64,000 nt of DNA, taken from contig JBANAY010000003.1 of assembly GCA_037952775.1 (NCBI GenBank), positions 24,800,001-24,864,000 of the forward strand, given 5' to 3'. The translations under genes and the position numbers were made by a program. The notes under the pieces are model-generated. The model was not told where the DNA came from. It did not search any database and saw only the letters and a program-made list of their open reading frames with translations. Positions 34,980-46,379 of the stretch are shown piece by piece. Every line of letters begins with the position of its first letter. Position 1 is the stretch's first letter. The stretch comes from Clonostachys chloroleuca. Lineage: Eukaryota > Ascomycota > Sordariomycetes > Hypocreales > Bionectriaceae.

Positions 34980-36371
34980 ATGGTCCTAAGCGTGCGAAAA
35001 GCCCTCAGGGCCATCCCGCTGTCTCCTGTCCCAGCCGCGGCGACGCAACAGCAACGACACTATCTCATCCCCAGATCCTACAAAGACGCTACTGTCCGCA
35101 GCTCACCCCAGCTAAAGAGCGGGATCCCCACTTCAGACAGCAGAAGACGCGGGGATGTTAGTCTGGGCCAAGCACGGGGATTCGCTACCAACCAACCCAA
35201 GGACCCAAAGAACCTCCCTCTCGATGGCATCACCGTCGTCAGCCTAGAGCAAGCCATCGCCGGCCCCTTCTGCACTCGCCAGCTGGCCGATCTTGGCGCT
35301 CGTGTCATCAAGGTAGAGCGGCCCGGCGATGGCGATTTCGCGCGCAAATATGATAATCGCGTCGCGGGGATGGCGTCCCATTTCATCTGGACGAACCGGT
35401 CCAAGGAGAGTCTAGCTCTTGATCTCAAGAAGCCAAAGTCGCTCGAAGTGCTCAAGAGGCTTCTCGCCAAGGCCGATGTCCTCGTGCAGAACCTCGTACC
35501 GGGCGCTACAGAAAGACTAGGCTTGTCCTTCGACAAGCTACGTAAGAAGAACCCGGGGCTCGTCGTGTGCAACATCTCGGGATACGGGCCAGACGGCCCT
35601 TATAGCGATAAGAAGGCCTACGATCTGCTAGTCCAGAGCGAAGCCGGTTTGCTCTCGGTGACAGGGAGTGAGTCAGAGCCCGCAAAGGTAGGGATCTCGA
35701 TCGCAGATATTGCATCGGCCATGTACGCGCACCAGAATATTCTTGCCGCTCTGCTCCGGCGTGGCAAGACGGGTGAGGGTGCTTCGATCGATGTCTCGAT
35801 GCTAGAGAGCATGGCTGAGTGGATGTCGTTCCCGATGTACTACTCGTACGGCGGCGCAGATGGTCCCAGCCGGACTGGAGCATCTCACGCGACAGTATAT
35901 CCCTATGGACCCTTTCCAACTGGAAGCGGGGACTGCATCATCCTTGGTGTTCAGAACGAGCGCGAGTGGAAGCTGTTCTGCGAGCACGTTATCGGAGACG
36001 CTGAACTGAGCTACGACAGACGATTCACGAGCAACTCGCTTCGTGTAGAGAATCGTGATGCGCTCAGAGATATCATTTGCTCCATTTTTCTCAAGTACCG
36101 AGTGGAGGAAGTCCTCGCTCTTCTCGACAAAGCGCGAATTGCGAATGCCAGGATGAACAAGGCAGAAGAGCTCTGGGACCACCCGCAGTTGAAGGCGAGG
36201 GGGAGATGGACCGAAGTTGAGACTCCAATTGGTCCAGTTCCCGCATTGCTGCCACCGGGCGTAGCGAGCGAGGAAGAAGTCAAGATGGAGGCTGTGCCGG
36301 CAGTTGGTGACCATAATGCCAGTATTCTGGCTGAACTCGGACTTACGGAAGCAGACCTGCTGGAAGACTAG
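34980..36371 (+). CDS. class III CoA-transferase (CaiB/BaiF family), probably mitochondrial
   Basis: A single exon of 463 codons. The family moves CoA between carboxylic acids through an aspartyl-CoA thioester. The family core begins at LDGITVVSLEQAIAGPFCTR (about residue 81) and continues with QLADLGARVIKVERPGDGDF, then ALDLKKP and ISGYGPDGPY. D215 in KAYDLLVQSEAG is the expected catalytic aspartate. About 70 residues precede the core, rich in Arg, Ser and Ala with few acidic residues, which looks like a mitochondrial presequence. The closest recognised types are the succinate-hydroxymethylglutarate and itaconate CoA-transferases; the substrate cannot be settled. With an acetoacetyl-CoA synthetase next door, a role in ketone-body, leucine or dicarboxylate-CoA metabolism is a reasonable inference. 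Confidence 0.88.
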   Translation: MVLSVRKALRAIPLSPVPAAATQQQRHYLIPRSYKDATVRSSPQLKSGIPTSDSRRRGDVSLGQARGFATNQPKDPKNLPLDGITVVSLEQAIAGPFCTRQLADLGARVIKVERPGDGDFARKYDNRVAGMASHFIWTNRSKESLALDLKKPKSLEVLKRLLAKADVLVQNLVPGATERLGLSFDKLRKKNPGLVVCNISGYGPDGPYSDKKAYDLLVQSEAGLLSVTGSESEPAKVGISIADIASAMYAHQNILAALLRRGKTGEGASIDVSMLESMAEWMSFPMYYSYGGADGPSRTGASHATVYPYGPFPTGSGDCIILGVQNEREWKLFCEHVIGDAELSYDRRFTSNSLRVENRDALRDIICSIFLKYRVEEVLALLDKARIANARMNKAEELWDHPQLKARGRWTEVETPIGPVPALLPPGVASEEEVKMEAVPAVGDHNASILAELGLTEADLLED

Positions 36372-36560
36372 CAGAAGTCCCCCAAGCTGAAGGTATTCAT
36401 ACACGTGCGTGTATATCACATGGGCCTTTGGTACATAGTTTGTTCAATTTCCAATTGCTCAAGGCGCTGTTATTACTTCTTTTGATACACAGAGATCTAC
36501 ACCCAACATCCCAAAGATCCCCAACGATGTGATATACGGATACTTCCGCATTGGTTCCAT

Positions 36561-38229
36561 TTAAACCTTCTCCTCCACATACTTCTGAGAGAGTCCACCT
36601 TGCTTTGACGCGGGAGAAGTCTCATGCTTAGCCCACTTACGGGGAGGAACCCTCAACTCGTAGAGCTCATCGATCTCAACCAGAGTACGGCCGGCTGTCT
36701 CAGGGAGGTAGATGTAGTAGAATACAAGGATAATGGCCACCAGACCTCCAAATACCAGATACGTCTTGGCTCCCAGATTAGCAGCATCGGCAGACGTGAG
36801 CTGGGGCACGACCAGCGTGGTGAGAACCGCTGTAACGTAGGAGCAGCCAATGGTGTAAGCAGACGTCAAGTTACGGAGACGCGGGGTGGGAATCTCGGCT
36901 GGGAGGGCGAGAGACAGAGGGTAGAATGACGCAGCCCAGAAGGTGTTCAAGATGAAGGACAGGGCAGCAATGGCAGTGACGTTGGCTTTCTTGTCGGTGA
37001 AGAAGGCGAGAGCTCCGCATGTGAAGTCGATGACCATGAGAACGCTCATTCCGATCAGAGCAGTAGGTCGACGACCAATTTTATCCACAGTCCAAGGGGC
37101 GATGATAGTTCCGGCAAGAGTGCAGCAAGAAGAGGCAATAGTCAACTGGAAAGCATTTCCAACGCCCAGTTGTGTAAGGAAGACAGTGGCGTATGTAGTG
37201 GACAAGATAATACCGGTGACCTGGTTCACTGAGAACATGGAACCAGCAACAAGGGTACGTTGGATATTGTTCTTATCAAACAGATCCCAGAAAGTGGCGC
37301 CTTTCGACAGTTCCTGGCCGCGCTCGTGGGTCAATCTCATGATCCGAAGTTCATCGGCGATGAGCTGTGTTCCGTATCGGCGCAGCTTGCTGAGGTTAAC
37401 AAGAGCGTCCTCATCCCGGCCTTTGGTAACAAGCCAGAGCGGGCTCTCAGGTATGAGAGCCGTAAGAGGGATAAGAATAGTAGGCATGGCTGCTTGCGCT
37501 CCAATGGGTATCTGATACGAGGCGTATCCAGTCATGGAGTGTGTCGCGTTGGCAATGACAGTGCCAATGACGCCGGCAATCAGGTTGAAGATGTTGGCGG
37601 AGGTCACAGCCCGTCCACGATACTTGGCAGGTACCAGTTCAGACAGGTACAAAGGGGTGATTGTCATAGCAATGGCCATAAGGATGGAGTTGATGAATCT
37701 ACCGACGACAAAAGCAGCGAGTTTAGGTGCGAACGTCTGCATAAACGTGCTACCATACGACAGGGCATAACAACCCACGATAGGCCATTTGCGACCGAAC
37801 TTGGTTGTCAGCGGGGATGCAATTATGGCGCCAACAATGGCGCCAACAAGGGGCACTGCAAAAACCAGAGTTTGATTTTTGGAGGTTAGGATAGGTGTTT
37901 CAACGCTGGGATCAAGTCCTTGGAATCGCTCCACCTATTGATTGGTTAGAGATGTATACATTGACAAGATATGAGATCCGGGTCTTGCAACATACAAAAG
38001 GCGTCATGGCGGCGACTGGGGACACGATTTTATCATCGTAGCCAAACAGCACAGATGACGCGCCCACAGTGAAGCAAGACAGGATAAGGAAAAAGTTCCA
38101 TGGGCTCTCATTGTCAAAATCTGCGCCAGATGCCACAGGATCATGGGTATGGTCAACCTCGATGGCAGTGGCGGAGCCCTCGACCTTTTGGATCGGCTCC
38201 AACTGGGCCTTGGGTTCTTGGGAACTCAT
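36561..38229 (-). CDS. MFS sugar transporter (hexose/disaccharide type)
   Basis: Two exons on the minus strand, 38229-37996 and 37934-36561; 535 residues with twelve expected membrane segments. A 40-residue acidic cytosolic start leads into TM1 (ILSCFTVGASSVLFGYDDKI). Sugar-transporter signatures are all present: TTKFGRKWPIVGCY in the TM2-TM3 loop, PLYLSELVPAKYRGR, PESPLWLVTKGRDEDAL, VNQVTGIILSTTYA, DKIGRRP and PETAGRTLVEIDELYE. It is divergent from the GH32 gene across a 600-base promoter that contains four CGG-N9-CGG sites, so sucrose or fructo-oligosaccharide is the likely cargo (inference). A TATA box lies 92 bases before the ATG. Residue-level substrate prediction within this superfamily is not reliable. 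Confidence 0.88.
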
Positions 38230-38320
38230 GTTGGGGGTATTCGATGGATGATGGCTGTGAATGAAGAAGATGAGTGACTCTGTCGAGATGAAGTCGTGAT
38301 ATGGTCCAGAATCGGGCCGC

Positions 38321-38328
38321 CTTATATA
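38321..38328 (-). promoter_or_regulatory. TATA box of the sugar transporter gene
   Basis: TATATAAG on the minus strand, about 92 bases before the ATG at 38229. Confidence 0.6.
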
Positions 38329-38522
38329 GTTTGTGCCATGGGGATGGAAGACGTGAATTGCGGAGTCTGGAGAACAGCTCACATCATGCAGAATGAAGAA
38401 ATGAGAAGTCTTCCCCAGACTCTGCAAACCGTGGAGCCGATGACATTCCCCCTCAAGTCCTTTCTCTAGCGTGGAACAAAATCGTTCGAGACGAGCCGAT
38501 GCAGCCAAATGCCGAGTCTTTC

Positions 38523-38633
38523 CCGAAATATTCACCGACTTGTTCACCGAGAGGCATGCCGAACCAATGGATTGCCTTGAGAATAGATCCACTACCGAAA
38601 AGTATTCCGAATTAGACCCCGAAATCGTCACCG
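38523..38633. promoter_or_regulatory. four CGG-N9-CGG sites in the sugar transporter/GH32 promoter
   Basis: On the plus strand CCG, nine bases, CCG occurs at 38523-38537, 38547-38561, 38595-38609 and 38619-38633, all in the same orientation (CGG-N9-CGG on the minus strand). Start-to-start distances are 24, 48 and 24. Sites 1 and 4 also share their spacer ends (AAAT..TCA). Zn2Cys6 dimers bind paired CGG triplets with fixed spacing, and the yeast MAL activator prefers pairs spaced by nine. A Zn2Cys6 gene lies 2.8 kb away at 41445. Binding by that protein is an inference. Confidence 0.6.
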
Positions 38634-38835
38634 AGATTAATGGGGCTACAGCAATGCCGCTTCCAGCCTCGAGTAGAATCAGCTAACGCAGATCCAGGTT
38701 CGTTCACGTGGTCTTGAAATCTGGGGCAAGCTGTTTCCAAAGTAAATAAGATATCCATTTCTTCCATAGTCTTGAATGAATGCAGAGGTCATCTGTCTGC
38801 TCCAAATCCAATCACCTCACCCTCAACATCACACC

Positions 38836-40779
38836 ATGTTAACAGCAGACTCCAGGGGCGACATCGCCACGGAGAGAGTTCGGGAGTCTCCTACTCCGCA
38901 CTTTTTCAACCATGCCTTGAATGCTTCAGCGTTCGATGGCTATGACAACAAAGCCCGTTCAAAGCCAAAAAATCCATCTCAGACCCGACCAGCTTTTGAC
39001 AGATGGCGGCCCAAAATGCACCTCCTCGCGCCTCATGGGTGGATGAACGACCCTTGCGCGCTCGGCTACAATGAGGCCACAGGATCATATCATGCTGGTT
39101 TCCAATGGAACCCCAAGGGTTATGAATGGGGAAACATGTCTTGGGGTTGTGCTTTGTCGAATGATCTCTTGCACTGGAACGTGCAAAAAACACCTTCCAT
39201 GGAGCCTGATAGGTCTCATGGTGAGGAAGGTGTCTTCACTGGCTCGATGCTGCCCACAAACCCAAATGGAGAGAAAGATGGATCTTTGACAGCATTCTTC
39301 ACATCCGCACGATATCTCCCTCTCCACTACACCTTGCCTTATACTCTTGGAGCTGAGTCTATCCACATGGCCACCTCGACGGATGGTGGGAGGAGCTGGA
39401 CTAGGTGTGAGCACAACCCCATTGTCAGTCTCCCACCAAAAGAACACAGCGTTCTGGGTTGGAGAGATCCATTCATCACACGCTGGAAAGAGGCCGATGT
39501 AATCCTTGGAAAGACGTCACCATCATTATACGGCTTAGTGGCGGGGAGCATCCGAGGCAAGACACCAACAGTATTTCTCTATGAGATCAATCCGACTCAT
39601 CTTATAGAGTGGTCATACATCTGCACACTCAGCGACCTGGGTATGAACTTTACCCCCTCGGCATGGACTGGTGACTATGGTCAAAATTTCGAAACTGCAA
39701 ATCTCATCTCTTTGGCGGACTCAAAAGGGAAACGACACAATATCATGACGTTGGGTGTAGAAGGGTGTCTAAAGCCAAGACCGAAAGAGAGATCGGAGGT
39801 TATTGATGACCACTCTCAAATGTGGCTATGTGGCCAACTAGAACCATCTTCCAACGGCCTTGAGTTAGGCTTCAAATTTGGCGGTATTGTCGATCACGGG
39901 TGCTATTACGCCATGGCTAGTTTCCCTGATCCTTTCACAGGCGAACAAGTAGCATTTGGCTGGGTGTTGGAAGAAGATCTATCCCCAGACCTTACTGCTC
40001 GCCAAAAATGGAGTGGATGCCTCTCTATACCGCGCGTGCTACGACTAGTTGAGCTTCACTCCGTAACCAAAGCCCTCAAGACGGACGTTGGGCAAATTAC
40101 ATCGATTCAAGCCACACCCACAGAAAACGACACTTTCTCCATTCTCACGTTTTGTGCAGTACCGGATCCCAGACTCCAAAATCTTCGAAGTTCCCAATAT
40201 TCACTGCAGCCTAGATTATTCACATCTAGGGCTCCGGATCAGGTTGAGTTGCTCAACGGATGCGATAGCTGGGAGATGAAGATGTCTTTTAAGGTCGGAA
40301 GCGCCACTAGATGCGGCTTCGAGATAGACTTTTCGCAAGGTGAGTTGATTTACGCGATCACCATAGTTCTAGCTGTATGGGTTGTGCTAACCTAAGATTT
40401 TATACTAGACTACCGGGAAACCGCTCGTGTTTACTTCGAGCCCGGCAACGAGATGCTCTATGTTGACCGGTCGGCCTCCACAAGCTACCCCGGAATCAAT
40501 CGTCTGCCTGAGCGAGCACCCCATACCTTATTTACTGTCCTGGACTCCTCCAATAAGACGGAAGAGCTAGAGACGCTTGACTTTCACGTATATTATGATT
40601 GCAGTGTCCTTGAAATATTTGTCAATGGCAGGACGGCCATCACAACTAGAGTCTACCCTGCATCAAACACCTCATTTGGGGTGCGACCTTTCGTAGAGAG
40701 CACAGATGCAAAGGGTGAAAGAAGCGAATTGGTTTCTTTCAACTTATGGGAATTAGACAGTGCCGGGTGCATTTCCTAA
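38836..40779 (+). CDS. GH32 beta-fructosidase (invertase/inulinase family), no signal peptide
   Basis: Exons 38836-40339 and 40409-40779; 624 residues. An in-frame ATG at 38776 would add 20 residues; 38836 was preferred for its CACACCATG context. It hydrolyses terminal fructose from sucrose or fructans. Catalytic residues by motif: nucleophile D72 in HGWMNDPCAL, transition-state stabiliser D211 in GWRDPFITRW, and acid/base E286 in NFETANLISL, where Thr stands in place of the usual Cys of the EC motif. EEDLSPDLTARQKWSGCLSI marks the end of the propeller; VYYDCSVLEIFVNGRTAI is the expected C-terminal beta-sandwich strand. No hydrophobic signal is present with either start, so the enzyme is probably intracellular, fitting import of the sugar by the divergent transporter. 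Confidence 0.9.
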
Positions 40780-41444
40780 AATTTAATTGCCCATTTGAAT
40801 TCATTTGATGAGAGGATGATATCTGGTTATGATACTTAAGTCAATTGTTGATGCGGAAGTGTTCACCAGTTGTAGTTTAGATTGCGAGCACCACTGTAGG
40901 TACCGAGTAAATACAGTGGGTGCCTACTAAAACGTAGCTCGTTGATTGGCTAATCACAGGAACCGTAAGCGCTATCCTGATTTGGCAAGAACGCTGACAA
41001 GATTGACATAAAGAATCAGCGCTGAGTTCGACAAAATATCAGAACAATCCACCCAATGATCAATACAAATATCGTAGAATAATCTATTAATTTCTTAGTA
41101 TTGCATTTATTATCATTTTAATAAGAAAACCAGGCCTGCAATATGTAATAAGGGCTCTAGTGTGCCATGGTTTTTTTTAGCGATTTGAGTGGATACACTC
41201 CAAAAACTAGCCCGCGGGTGGTTTAGCCCATTCTCAACCCTCTGGGCCGTCTTTGGCCTGGCTGCAATGTTTTCCTTCACGTCTTCGCTACGTCACGCGC
41301 CAGCCAAACATATTCGCTTGCAAATTCTTACCGGCGTCGCACCAAGGCCTACAAGCCTGGGAATGGTGTAAATAGTCCTCCTGGCGCTGTTATCTGCTGG
41401 AATCATATCTAGTATTGGCACGCACGCAGATACTTCATGGGGCG
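40780..41444. other. intergenic, no gene seen
   Basis: About 660 bases between the GH32 gene and the regulator downstream, both on the plus strand. The part around 41040-41140 is AT-rich. No CGG-N9-CGG pair was noticed here. Confidence 0.5.
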
Positions 41445-43529
41445 ATGGAGTATGATGGTGATGGGGCGGCCCTGGCCCCAGTAGGCAGGCCCAAGAGAGC
41501 CTGTGATCAATGCAGCTATCGCAAGGTTAAGGTGGGATTTGAGCTTGATCAGACTGGCCAGCGAACTGACATGGCTGTGACTTAGTGCGATGGGCTTCAG
41601 CCTTGCTCGCGATGCGCCAAATCCCGACTGGATTGCTCCTCAAGCCGGTCGCGTCCTTTGAAGCCATCGAATGGGAGGTATGTTGACTACTCTGGCCCTG
41701 TCTAGTGTCATGTCTTAGGTGGACTGATTGAAATAACGAGTAAAGGCGTATCCAAGCTTTGCGCAATTCGAATGCACCTCGTACGGATGCTGGCAGTTCC
41801 TTGACAGTCCCAGAGCAACGTTATGCTTTGGAGTCGCCGGACTCAGATCGGCCGGTAGTCAACGACTATGCAGCATCAAACTCCAGTCATAGCCCTGTTA
41901 GCATCAGAGATAACCATGGAAATATTCAGTGGGTGAGCCCTCGGCAAGATCATGCACCTCAACATGGCCGTCCATTTTTAAGTCCTGATATGGCACTGGC
42001 GGACCGCAACCAGCCAGGAGATTGGCGTCGACTGGAGGACATGAGCACCACGCCCCGGGATGCAGAATCCCCCACAGACCCTAGTTCTTACATGACACTC
42101 GACGAAGCAGAAGTCATGTCCTGGGTTGAAGTTTTCTTTGATCGGCTGTATTCCACTGTCCCAGTGGTTGACCGTGCTGAGCTGGGCCGTGACCTTATGG
42201 CCCAGAGACACCAACATGATCTTCAGTTTCGAGCAATGATCTACTCTCTTTGTGCTTTCGCAATGATGCAGCCAGTGCATGAGAATGAGCTGGGCTTCAT
42301 ATCATCGCGAGAATCCAGGGCCAAACAGCTGCTTCATTCGGCTGCTCGCGCGAGGGCTTCATATGACTTTGCCGAGAATCCCAATCTCGTCATCATCATC
42401 ACAAGCTTCTTCATGTTTGCCACCCTGTTCAACCTGCGCATGCAGAATTCATCTTGGATACAGCTTAGAGAAGCAGTCGAATGCGGTCGATTAATCGGTC
42501 TGCATCGTCCAGAGTCGTATGAAGGCTTAACACCCCGCCAAATCAGTCACAGACTTCGAGTCTACCTTGTGCTTTCCGTTACAGAGAGGTAGTGAACCCC
42601 AGATTAAATATCAGTTTTTTGGTAAAGGAAAATTGACCATCGAGGCTAATATTAATATTGTGCACAATAGATCAGTGGCACTGCAGCGGAATCATTACAT
42701 TAGCTTTACAGGCCAGCCACTTCAGGATCTGCATAATTACCACGTTTCGCTGCGCGCTGCAAGTGTCAAAGAGCTTTCCGGCGTTGTCATTTTTGACTCA
42801 CGAATGGCTTCTGCCACGGTAGGATTGCTGCGACTCAGCAAGCTATGCAGCGCCGTTGATGAACGTGTCATCTCATGCTGGAACTCCAGCTGCTCTTCCG
42901 GCCGACAGGCATGCACAAAAGTCACGATCGAACAGGCGGTCCAGGTTTTCAACAGCATCGAGAGTGCAGCTGGGCCTAGCGAAGACCCCAACGATCCGGA
43001 AAACATTCTTTCAGCCCGCATATTAGAGGATCGCGCTGCACACGAGGGCGTTGAGATATTGACCCAGGGGCAGGTCATTGACATCAGTATATTACGGTTC
43101 TGGCTCACTACAAGATTATGGGTGTCCTGCCTCACACACGATCTGCTGGATGAAACTTCCCCGCACGAAAACTTGAGACCGTCTTATATGGTTCACATCG
43201 CGAGACAGGCCCTGGACATTGCCAACATTTGTGGTGAAGATCGGCTGGCAACCCATGGCATCGGCATCGTGAGTTGCGCCCTCGCCGAGTAATCCCGACC
43301 GTAATTTTTCTCTAGCTAACACAACACTCTATAGATCGAAAGAATATATGATATTGGCATGGGGGTAATCATGGCATTACAGCACTGCGTTGCTGACCCG
43401 GCGTCTGCACCGCTCATCCCAGACTTTGAGCAATTGCTCCAAAGGTTTTTCCATTTCCTTCGCGCAACGAGGGGTGGAAACCATCCATTCTATCAGGCGC
43501 TCAAGAAGGCATTTGATTCCGTGCAATGA
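41445..43529 (+). CDS. Zn2Cys6 transcription factor, candidate regulator of the sugar cluster
   Basis: Five exons: 41445-41531, 41586-41677, 41746-42588, 42671-43268, 43335-43529; 604 residues, no frame break. The zinc cluster is split by intron 1: RACDQCSYRKVK joins CDGLQPCSRCAKSRLDC, giving C-x2-C-x6-C-x5-C-x2-C-x6-C. This finger, with CDG after the third cysteine, resembles fungal maltose/sucrose activators (MAL, SUC1, AmyR group). A Ser/Pro-rich linker follows, then the fungal-specific domain (MSWVEVFFDRLYSTVPVVD, FRAMIYSLCAFAMM, ECGRLIGLHRPESYEGLTP, and VTER joined to SVALQRNHYISF across intron 3). It follows the GH32 and transporter genes, whose shared promoter has spaced CGG pairs, so it is the obvious local regulator (inference). 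Its 3' end lies 97 bases from the next regulator's 3' end. Confidence 0.87.
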
Positions 43530-43626
43530 ATGATCATTCAGATGCGAGGCATATTGAAATGAAATCTATCACCTGAGATCTCCGAAACCTTGAGATATTC
43601 GAAATCATATGCGTTATGAAAGAAGT

Positions 43627-45925
43627 TCACGACCCCAGAAGATTCGGGTGCTCCGCCAGGTTCGCCCAGAAGTCATTCTCGCACTCCCAGGGATCCCAAT
43701 AATACGTGAATGCGGTGGTGGGATCATTAGATACCGGTACAGGCTGTTGTTGCTGCAATGGGAGCAATGGACTGGACAACACCGCGTCAAGTATGCTTTG
43801 AATTGTCCTCGTGGCCCGGGCGAACAGTGCGTAATTAGGTTCGCTGGGTTGGATGAAGGTGTTTCCCTTGAACTCCCCCACGAAAATGCTGAGATTCTGG
43901 ATGAGGTTGGAGCGGGAGCTGGACTTGGAGTTGAAGATCGTGGCTGGGTTGAGAAGGGATAGCGACACGGCAGCGGCGGCTGGGAGGCCATACTGGGAAA
44001 TCTAATACCAAGTAAGTCATGTAAATGTTAATGCAAATAAGATGAAAGGACATACATACCTTCCAGATTAGAGATGTCCCGGAGTTGACCAATGTGTGCC
44101 GTAGTATGATGAGTTCAACCGAATACGACAACATTTCGCCCGCGACTGCGAGAAGGGCCTCACTAGGGCCTGTCGAATTCTTGAGAGAGATCAGATCTAG
44201 AAGGAGAAGATTGTGCAAGTATTCGAGACGGGTTCCGACAAGAAAATCACGTTCAAACGAATTGGAAGGGCTGTCTCGGAGGCTGGTCGACAATTTAAAG
44301 CGAGCCGGGAAACCTTGCCAAATATTTTCGACCGCTTGTTGCAGAGAACTGTATGGAAATAACCCAAAAATTAGAATATGACGCCATAATTAGACGCTGG
44401 GGATCTCTTACCTTATTTTGGCTACTTGGTCATGAGAATGTCGAGTTCGGAATAGTTCTATGATCTCCTCTTTGATGGCGGAGAACAAGGCACTGCATCG
44501 AGTATCCGCGGTGTAGTTGATCTTCTCAAGTGAATCGAAAGTTGTGAACTCAGAAGGAGGAACATCTGTACTCATGTATCGCAAATGTGACTCTTGCGCG
44601 TCTTCATTCCAAAGATCCGGGATGTTTCGAGGCAACTGCAAAGTGCAATGTGCTTTCACAATACGCGGAGGGCGGCCCAAGAATACGGAAATCTTCTTAT
44701 CCGCCGAATATGTTCGAGCTGAAATGGCTCTCCGTAGTTCAGCCACGAATAGAGGAATCCGAGCTGAATTTTCATCGATGACCTCGTGGAATCCTAGGGC
44801 GAAGAACGTGCTTGCGGCATCACCTATTTTGCGCCAGAATTGATAACCTAATCGTTTCGAAAATTAGTGTTCGTATGGCTTTTGAGTGTGTATTAATTGA
44901 TATGCTTAGAGGACCGGCGTACTTTGGTCTCCGTCTACCTGTGAGTGAACAATCAGGTTCTCGTATTGGAGAACTGCCTGCAGATCGTTGAGGCAATCAA
45001 GAGACAGACAAATCTCGAGACAGCAGTCGCTAATATAGGTCACAGCCTTAACCAGATGTCGCTTCTCCCCGAAATTGGAATACAGTCCCGGCCATGAGTC
45101 CGTGTCCAGGGCGGCACGCGAGGCCGCGGTAAAGAAAATGCCGAGGGCCTCCCAGCGCAGGCTGTCGTCGAAGATCTGCGCCATGTATTCACTCACGGTG
45201 GTATCTCTCTCCAGTCGAATCTGCCTTCTGCTGTTTCTGAGCAGGAAGCGTGCTTTCCTGGTTATCCATTGGTCGGATATCTGAGCACTGCCACCGCACT
45301 CATGACCTCGGAGCTCCCAAAACGCCCGCGCAGCTTCAATGCTCCCCGGTACGAAAGGTTCGGCCAGAGGAAGATTCACATTTCGCCCGACCCAGTCATT
45401 GACTAGTCCGCATATACTTGGGACGTCCATTTGAACCAATTGGCTCAATGCTTGGATGGCTTTGTGGGCGACATCTTGATCCTTGAACACATCGTCTGTC
45501 CCCAAAGGAGTCTCCACATCTAAAGGGAGGATGCTAGGATCACCAACAGGAGACGTTTCGGTTGTATTCACTTGGCTGAAGATTGCCGAATGGCTAGAAT
45601 GCCCGAGATAACCAGGATTCGGATAATGATGAGGCCTCGGCGACGTGAGGAGTTGCTCAGGGGGTGATATCGGGCTCTGCGGCGAAGCTCTGCCCACGCT
45701 AATGACCCAAATTAGTGAACTATGTCAAATTTACTGCAAGGGGCTTTGTGAATCGTACCCAGGAGTCGTCCCATTTCTTCGCTCTCTTCGCTTGAATGGC
45801 CGGTCTCTGTATGTACAACTCCTACCTTGCCCACGGAAACTACACCTAGAGCAAACAGGGCGCTCGTGATTGCAGGCGAGCTTAGAAAGCCGGCAAGGCT
45901 CGCAAGCAGCAAGCCTCACGGACAT
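43627..45925 (-). CDS. Zn2Cys6 transcription factor
   Basis: Five exons on the minus strand: 45925-45759, 45698-44923, 44847-44412, 44348-44060, 44001-43627; 680 residues, all junctions in frame. The zinc cluster lies at the very N-terminus in exon 1 (LAACEPCRLSKLACNHERPV, then CSRCSFRGQGRSC), which gives spacing C-x2-C-x6-C and a slightly long last loop. A basic stretch RPFKRRERRNG follows. The middle region matches the fungal-specific regulator domain (ARAFWELRGHECGG, SLRWEALGIFFTAASRAAL, SDCCLEICLSLDCLND). It is divergent from the monocarboxylate-type transporter across 450 bases, so it may control that transporter (inference). Its target and ligand are unknown. Confidence 0.85.
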
Positions 45926-46379
45926 TGTTGTTTTGGGGCACTTGGCATACGGCGTGTTCTGTATTGAAGGAATGTGTAATGGTAGGAATGAAGCTTGCAA
46001 AAAGCAAGATTGTCGGAGAATTAGGACAACTGTGGGTTCCATCTCGGCGAAATCGGCGTATTACCTTTTTGCTCATGACTAGCGCCCCCTCGCCCTTTCT
46101 ATTAGTAACGAGACAGCCTGGGACTAATTTTTCACAATCGTTAATGTCGGTACTCCGAAGACGCCTAGATATGGAGATGGTGAGAATTAAGTAGTGTAGC
46201 ATGGTAAGACCATAGCGGATACGTAGTAATGTGACTGGTTGCGGGGGTATATGAAGGCAAGTCGCTCTCGTGTATTTGATCCTGCTGGCCTGCACCTATT
46301 TATGTCACCGACTTGTGCCAGTTTGCTCGCTTTCTCTCTCGATTCCAGCTTTCATGTCACATACTTTTAATCATACGCC
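45926..46379. other. divergent promoter region, no gene seen
   Basis: About 450 bases between a Zn2Cys6 gene (minus) and a transporter (plus). The last 60 bases are pyrimidine-rich on the plus strand. No clear TATA box or paired CGG site was found by eye. Confidence 0.5.

Noticed and set aside
37260..37889. 209-codon plus-strand frame over the sugar transporter
   Set aside because: Antisense shadow of a clear MFS gene; no motif of its own.
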